10,051 bases of DNA, from NCBI GenBank assembly GCA_947465645.1, contig CANIBQ010000138.1:1-10051 (forward strand). Reading direction: 5' to 3'. The notes under the pieces were generated by a model, which saw nothing but the letters and a program-made list of their open reading frames with translations, searched no databases and was not told the DNA's origin. Both the position numbers and the translations under genes were made by a program. Shown here one piece after another: positions 7,361 to 10,051 of this stretch. Every line of letters begins with the position of its first letter. Within the stretch, counting starts at the first letter, position 1. This DNA is from Acidobacteriota bacterium (GTDB lineage Bacteria > Acidobacteriota > Vicinamibacteria > Vicinamibacterales > UBA2999).

Positions 7361-7378
7361 GCGCGCCCGCGGGCGCGC
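7361..7378. repeat. Perfect 18-bp GC-only palindrome
   Basis: GCGCGCCCGCGGGCGCGC equals its own reverse complement. It could extrude a stable stem or be a chance product of high GC. It is not followed by a T-run on either strand. Confidence 0.6.
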
Positions 7379-7500
7379 CGAGAAATCCGCCCCGTTTGCG
7401 GCAGCATTGGCCGACGGATGTTCGCCGCCGCCGCCAGTCTGCACCCGGCGCCAGCGGGACTGAGCGCCGTGCCAGCGCTTCACCGGGGGCTGGGACCTCG

Positions 7501-7530
7501 GGTGCTGTGGTGCTCAGGTGCTGTGGTCCA
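7501..7530 (+). repeat. Octamer tandem repeat GGTGCTNN
   Basis: GGTGCTGT, GGTGCTCA and GGTGCTGT follow each other with an 8-bp period, then a partial unit GGTCCA. The function is unknown. It lies about 70 bases upstream of the VapBC promoter region. Confidence 0.7.
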
Positions 7531-7567
7531 ACTCACATAGACACACGCTGATGCCTTTGTTGGTGTC

Positions 7568-7604
7568 TTGACATCATTTTACATATTACGCATCATTTAT
7601 ACAT
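7568..7604 (+). promoter_or_regulatory. VapBC promoter and direct-repeat operator
   Basis: TTGACA at 7568-7573 is a consensus -35 box. Two near-identical direct repeats, CATCATTTTACAT (7572-7584) and CATCATTTATACAT (7591-7604), begin 19 bases apart, close to two helical turns. The second runs into the vapB start codon. This is the layout expected for an autorepressing ribbon-helix-helix antitoxin operator. The -10 box is unclear: at the ideal distance lies only CATCAT. No Shine-Dalgarno motif is present, so the transcript may be leaderless. The AT-rich patch contrasts sharply with the neighbouring GC-rich DNA. Confidence 0.55.
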
Positions 7605-7830
7605 GAGGACTACAATCACCATCGATGATGACATCGTCGAGGTCGTCGCCCGGCATGCCAAGCTGCGGGGGGTTTCGCTGGGCAAGACTATTTCGGATCT
7701 CGTTCGGCGTGGATTGAGCGCGCCGACGGCCTCGCTGGACCGCAACGGCCTCGTGATGTTTCAGCTGCCCGGGGATTCACCGACCGTCACGACCAAGGAA
7801 GTGCGGCGGATCGAAGCCGAGGGCGTGTGA
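7603..7830 (+). CDS. vapB: VapB-type antitoxin, ribbon-helix-helix
   Basis: This 75-residue protein should neutralise the PIN-domain toxin encoded by the next gene and repress its own promoter. Residues 2-8 (RTTITID) form the DNA-contacting beta strand. DDIVEVVARHAKLRGVS and LGKTISDLVRRGL supply the two helices of a ribbon-helix-helix domain, ending near residue 38. The remaining acidic and apolar tail is the usual toxin-wrapping region. The stop overlaps the toxin start by four bases (GTGA), the common arrangement for translational coupling. The ATG lies within the second operator repeat. Confidence 0.85.
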   Translation: MRTTITIDDDIVEVVARHAKLRGVSLGKTISDLVRRGLSAPTASLDRNGLVMFQLPGDSPTVTTKEVRRIEAEGV

Positions 7831-8267
7831 CCGGGTACCTGCTCGACACGAACCTGCTGATCGCCCTGCTCTGGCCCAGCCACGAACAGCACGAACGGGC
7901 AGTGTCGTGGTTCGCCCGTCACCGCAGCCGGGGCTGGGCGACGTCTCCCTTTACACAGGCCGGTTTCGTCCGCATTGTCTCGAACCCCGCTTTCTCACGC
8001 GACGCGGTACAGCCACGGGACGCCATCCAGGTGCTGGCCGCGAACACTGCCGCCAAGAATCATGTGTTGTGGGCCGACGATCTGGCCTTCGCGGAGGCAG
8101 TGGCATTTGCCGGTGTCCGCCTGATCGGACATCAACAGGTGACCGACGCCTATCTGCTGGGCCTCGCCCTTCACCACGGCGGCGTCCTGGCGACCCTGGA
8201 TCGACACATCGTGACGCTCACCGAGCCCAAGACCGCGGCTCGGGGTGCCGTGCACACGGTGAGCTGA
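7827..8267 (+). CDS. vapC: VapC-type toxin, PIN-domain ribonuclease
   Basis: This 146-residue protein is a type II toxin, predicted to be a Mg-dependent endoribonuclease; VapC proteins typically cut tRNA or rRNA. It starts with GTG, overlapping the vapB stop. LLDTNLLIALL places the first catalytic Asp at D7. D107 in VTDAYLLGLA and D125 in LATLDRH are the C-terminal acidic residues. The second position of the PIN quartet, often Glu in a T-E-x-G-F-x-R segment, is Q44 here (TQAGFVRIVSNP). The downstream flank is unusual: the stop is only eight bases from a ruined kinase gene on the other strand, which marks a likely insertion boundary. The family assignment is firm; the target is unknown. Confidence 0.9.
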   Translation: MTGYLLDTNLLIALLWPSHEQHERAVSWFARHRSRGWATSPFTQAGFVRIVSNPAFSRDAVQPRDAIQVLAANTAAKNHVLWADDLAFAEAVAFAGVRLIGHQQVTDAYLLGLALHHGGVLATLDRHIVTLTEPKTAARGAVHTVS

Positions 8268-8275
8268 ACCATCGG

Positions 8276-8550
8276 CATGGTTGGCGTGGTGATCGTTGGC
8301 GACACCGACAGGGCTTGCCTCGACGAAACGCGTCGCGCGGAGGCGGGCTCCATCGCTTTCGCCAGGCCACAGTCGATCATCGTCAGATGAATGATCCCCT
8401 GCTCGTGCGCCGCTTCGGGCGCCTCGGCAATCTGCCTGGCTATCAGCAGCGCCTCAGCGACGGGAATGGCCCACGCGCGATGCGTTGCAACCGATCGTCG
8501 CCCTCGGCCAGTTCCATCACCATGGCCGTCATCCCCCCGCGTTCTTCGAG
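8276..8550 (-). pseudogene. Serine/threonine protein kinase fragment, frameshifted and deleted
   Basis: On the minus strand the conserved core of a bacterial Pkn-type kinase can be read only by changing frame. MVMELAEGDDRLQRIARGP (codons ending near 8523) is the hinge segment. A one-base shift near 8456-8470 leads into AEALLIARQIAEA and AAHEQGIIH, the helix before the catalytic loop. The HRDLKPxN loop is missing: GIIH is followed directly by LTMIDCGLAKAMEP, where DCG replaces the DFG motif. SPTITTPTM, typical of the activation segment, ends the similarity. A further frame change near 8532, beside a GGGGGG run, is suspected. The N-lobe and the rest of the C-lobe are absent. It cannot encode an active kinase. 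The boundaries are approximate. Confidence 0.8.
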
Positions 8551-8678
8551 GCGAGGACTTCGGCTTCAGTGAATGGTACGCGTCGCCCCACGACGATTCG
8601 CAGTTGTAGAGACTTCGCGGTTCGCTCGCCGCGCTCGAACGCCTCAGCAAGCTGCATCCGATTTGGACGCGCTATCAT

Positions 8679-9161
8679 GTGCCGGTGGACCGGGACGAGA
8701 TTCTGCGGGTGCTGCGCGCGTTCGAGGCGTCGGGCCTCGAGTACGTGCTCATCGGCGCGGCGGCGATGGGGTTTCACGGCGTCGTGCGAGCCACCGAGGA
8801 CGTGGACATCGTCATTCGCGCGACGCCCGAGAACGTCGAGCGGCTTCGCGCCGGCCTGCGCGACGCATACGCGAGCGACCCGCACATCGAAGAGATCACA
8901 GCGGCCGACCTCCTCGGAGAGTACCCGGCCGTGCGCTACTACCCGCCGACCGGAGACTTGTATTTCGATGTCCTGACGCGGCTGGGCGAGTTCGCCCGTT
9001 TCGAAACTGTCGACGCCGAAACGCGAGACGTCGATGGCACCCGGGTCACGATCGCGACTCCAGCCGCGCTCTATCGTCTTAAGAAAGGCACGCTCCGGGC
9101 GAAGGATCACCAGGACGCGGCCGCACTCCGACAACGGTTCGATTTGAAAGACGAGGGCTGA
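8679..9161 (+). CDS. Small nucleotidyltransferase (MNT/AbiEii-like)
   Basis: This 160-residue protein has the pol-beta-type nucleotidyltransferase fold. IGAAAMGFHG (25-34) corresponds to the G-S/A substrate loop. D41 and D43 in TEDVDIVI are the metal-binding pair, and D97 in LYFDVLTRLGE fits the third carboxylate. ALYRLKKGTLRAKDHQDAAAL is a conserved C-terminal helix region in this family. Related proteins often act as toxins or antitoxins that add nucleotides to tRNA or to proteins. The start is uncertain: I use the GTG at 8679 because the frame is open only back to a stop at 8607 and contains no ATG, yet the preceding residues (LSKLHPIWTRYHV) look coding-like. No clear Shine-Dalgarno motif is seen. 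The next small gene begins one base after the stop, so the two form an operon. Confidence 0.8.
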   Translation: MPVDRDEILRVLRAFEASGLEYVLIGAAAMGFHGVVRATEDVDIVIRATPENVERLRAGLRDAYASDPHIEEITAADLLGEYPAVRYYPPTGDLYFDVLTRLGEFARFETVDAETRDVDGTRVTIATPAALYRLKKGTLRAKDHQDAAALRQRFDLKDEG

Positions 9162-9162
9162 C

Positions 9163-9354
9163 ATGCCGGTGCTGAAGTTCCGCTCGGTCGAGGAAATGGA
9201 CGGGGCCCCGCCTTCCGACACCCGGCTGTCAGACTTCGAGCGCTTTCTGCGCCACTGCGCCCGCTACTGGGCCATCGCCCCGAAGACCTATCCGCGCGGC
9301 GTCTTCAAGTTCCGCACCCTCGAAGACGCTCAGCGGGCTCGCGACCGCCACTGA
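9163..9354 (+). CDS. Small conserved-looking protein paired with the nucleotidyltransferase
   Basis: This 63-residue protein has no named family that I can assign with certainty. GAGGG at 9153-9157 sits five bases before the ATG, and the gene follows the nucleotidyltransferase stop with one base between. The N-terminal MPVLKFRSVEEM and C-terminal GVFKFRTLEDAQRARDR segments resemble each other (K-F-R-[ST]-[VL]-E-[ED]), with a helical FERFLRHCARYW centre between them. It has no membrane segment or metal-binding cysteine pair. The tight linkage suggests a partner or antitoxin role, but that is inference from position only. Confidence 0.65.
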   Translation: MPVLKFRSVEEMDGAPPSDTRLSDFERFLRHCARYWAIAPKTYPRGVFKFRTLEDAQRARDRH

Positions 9355-9377
9355 CTCCACCTTGGCGGACTTCCTAG

Positions 9378-9621
9378 ACGGCGCTCCTCGAGGACCCGCA
9401 GGAGGCGTGGGACCACCGCGGCTACGGTGGCCGCACCGACTACCTGCATGAAGTCGCCCGTCGAGCCGCGTCCGCATCTGGCCCGATTCTCGAATGCGGC
9501 AGCGGGCTGACGACGATCCTGGTGTCGGCGCTCGCGGGCAGGCGCGGCGTCCCGTACCGCTCGCTCGAACATCTGGCCGAGTGGCGCCGAGCTCCAGAAG
9601 CTGCAGGCGCGCTTCCGATAA
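9378..9621 (+). pseudogene. Class I SAM-dependent methyltransferase fragment
   Basis: In one frame from 9378 the translation contains ILECGSGLTTILVSALA, the glycine-rich SAM-binding loop, then SLEHLAEW, the next strand and acidic loop of class I methyltransferases. About 68 residues are recognisable. The frame begins directly after a stop (9375-9377) and offers no start codon. After the Trp at 9582-9584 the frame moves by +1 into AELQKLQARFR and a stop at 9619-9621. The N-terminus and the whole second half of the catalytic domain are missing. I call it a gene relic. The shared tail with korB is discussed separately. Confidence 0.6.
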
Positions 9622-9646
9622 GGTCCGGCTGAAGCCGGACCCCACG
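9622..9646 (-). repeat. Palindromic hairpin element E4a (TTCA-loop subtype)
   Basis: GGTCCGGC (9622-9629) pairs with GCCGGACC (9634-9641) around TGAA. Read on the minus strand it starts CGTGGGG, the flank also seen in E1 and E4b. It directly follows the methyltransferase-fragment stop. Confidence 0.85.
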
Positions 9647-9667
9647 GGAGGCCGGACCCTACGGGAG
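9634..9667 (+). repeat. 17-bp tandem duplication of the E4a right arm
   Basis: GCCGGACCCCACGGGAG (9634-9650) is repeated at once as GCCGGACCCTACGGGAG (9651-9667), with one mismatch. The unit consists of the element's right arm and flank, so the duplication happened within the element. Confidence 0.85.
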
Positions 9668-9670
9668 GTT

Positions 9671-9695
9671 CGTGGGGGCCGGCTTCAGCCGGCCC
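9671..9695 (+). repeat. Palindromic hairpin element E4b (TTCA-loop subtype)
   Basis: CGTGG is followed by GGGCCGGC (9676-9683), TTCA and GCCGGCCC (9688-9695), a perfect 8-bp stem. TTTCCT follows on the plus strand, which could make it a weak terminator for rightward transcription. It forms a head-on pair with E4a and lies just past the 3' end of the minus-strand ferredoxin gene. Confidence 0.85.
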
Positions 9696-9700
9696 TTTCC

Positions 9701-10051
9701 TCAGCCGAGTAGACGCTGCGTGATGACGTGATCGGCGACCGGCCGGCCGCCGATCAGGTGCTCCTGGATGATCCGCTCGAGCACCGGCGGATCGCACTCG
9801 CCGTACCAGACCCCCTCGGGGTAGACGACCGCGATCGGCCCGCCCTCGCAGATGCGCAGGCAGTTCGCCTTCGTGCGCAGCACGCCGCCCTGGTCCGAGA
9901 GCTTCAGCTCCTTCAGCCGCCGCTTCAGGTAGTCCCACGCGGCGACGCCCCGCTCCTTGTCACAGCACTTCGGCGTCGTCTGCTCGGCGCAGAGAAAAAT
10001 GTGACGGGTGGCGACGTTGACGCCGATCGTGTCGGCGATCTTCAGTTGTGC
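9701..10051 (-). CDS. Thioredoxin-like [2Fe-2S] ferredoxin, 5' end outside the window
   Basis: Read leftward from the window edge, 116 residues precede the stop (TGA, minus strand, 9703-9701). [17 protein letters not shown] supplies the first cysteines (C21 and C29/C30 counted from the edge), and [13 protein letters not shown] supplies C64 and C68. This is the cysteine pattern of thioredoxin-fold [2Fe-2S] ferredoxins. [26 protein letters not shown] and GGRPV are highly typical of that family, including the cyanobacterial members. An internal GTG (9883) is far too late, since it would remove half the cluster ligands, and no start codon occurs between it and the edge, so the gene begins beyond 10051. 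The protein is a small cytoplasmic electron carrier. Whether it serves the redox cluster 2.5 kb away is unknown. Confidence 0.9.
   Translation of the reverse strand, partial: AQLKIADTIGVNVATRHIFLCAEQTTPKCCDKERGVAAWDYLKRRLKELKLSDQGGVLRTKANCLRICEGGPIAVVYPEGVWYGECDPPVLERIIQEHLIGGRPVADHVITQRLLG

Larger units (their letters stand above)
7214..7560. other. Gene-free GC-rich stretch between korB and vapB
   Basis: No reading frame here looks like a protein I recognise. The stretch holds an 18-bp perfect palindrome (7361-7378), a 13-bp direct repeat CGGCAGCATTGGC (7300-7312 and 7399-7411), CGTACGCAG twice (7241-7249 and 7275-7283), and an octamer tandem repeat near 7501. I see no T-tract terminator after korB. 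Confidence 0.5.

Noticed and set aside
6014..7483. Long open frame (489 codons) on the minus strand opposite korB
   Set aside because: The plus strand carries all four KorB cysteines and the ThDP motif; the antisense product shows no recognisable domain.
7214..7600. tRNA or small RNA gene in the gap after korB
   Set aside because: I could not find a cloverleaf, T-loop motif or promoter-terminator pair.
8529..9221. Minus-strand open frame (230 codons) opposite the nucleotidyltransferase
   Set aside because: The plus strand encodes a recognisable nucleotidyltransferase. The last part (8529-8660) is not covered by that gene and may include a little kinase relic, but I recognise no domain in it.

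Overview
The window is GC-rich bacterial DNA with short intergenic gaps. It probably comes from a soil-type Acidobacteriota, perhaps Vicinamibacteria. This taxonomic guess rests on base composition, the style of a serine/threonine-kinase relic, the heptamer and hairpin repeats, and the overall gene repertoire. No rRNA or marker gene is present, so it is an inference only.

Layout, left to right. (1) The 3' part of an ABC-2 transporter permease (1-1125) is followed closely by a Tat-signal-bearing threonine-aldolase-like PLP enzyme (1144-2313). (2) A three-gene redox cluster occupies 2431-7213. It holds a GltD/NfnB-like flavoprotein with an N-terminal Fe-S domain and a C-terminal double [4Fe-4S] ferredoxin domain, then the fused gamma-alpha subunit (KorA type) and the beta subunit (KorB type) of a 2-oxoacid:ferredoxin oxidoreductase. 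Together they look like a self-contained machine linking 2-oxoacid/CoA chemistry to NAD(P)H. (3) A gene-poor GC-rich stretch (7214-7560) leads into an AT-rich operator/promoter and a VapBC toxin-antitoxin pair (7603-8267). (4) The region 8276-9621 is accessory and decaying. It contains a wrecked Ser/Thr kinase fragment (minus strand), an intact small nucleotidyltransferase plus a 63-residue partner gene, and a headless fragment of a SAM-dependent methyltransferase. (5) A thioredoxin-like [2Fe-2S] ferredoxin on the minus strand runs off the right edge (9701-10051).

The most unusual feature is a family of six short imperfect palindromes (about 25-29 bp). Each has a GTRGGG-like flank, a stem and a TTCA or TGTC tetraloop. 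They occupy both internal gaps of the redox cluster and the gap before it, and form a pair next to the ferredoxin gene. The arms differ between copies but change in a compensating way, so the structure is conserved. Two pairs are arranged head-on like REP/BIME elements. Other structure includes eight tandem heptamers (CCTCTRA) directly upstream of a TATAAT box placed to give a leaderless mRNA, and direct repeats forming the likely VapB operator.
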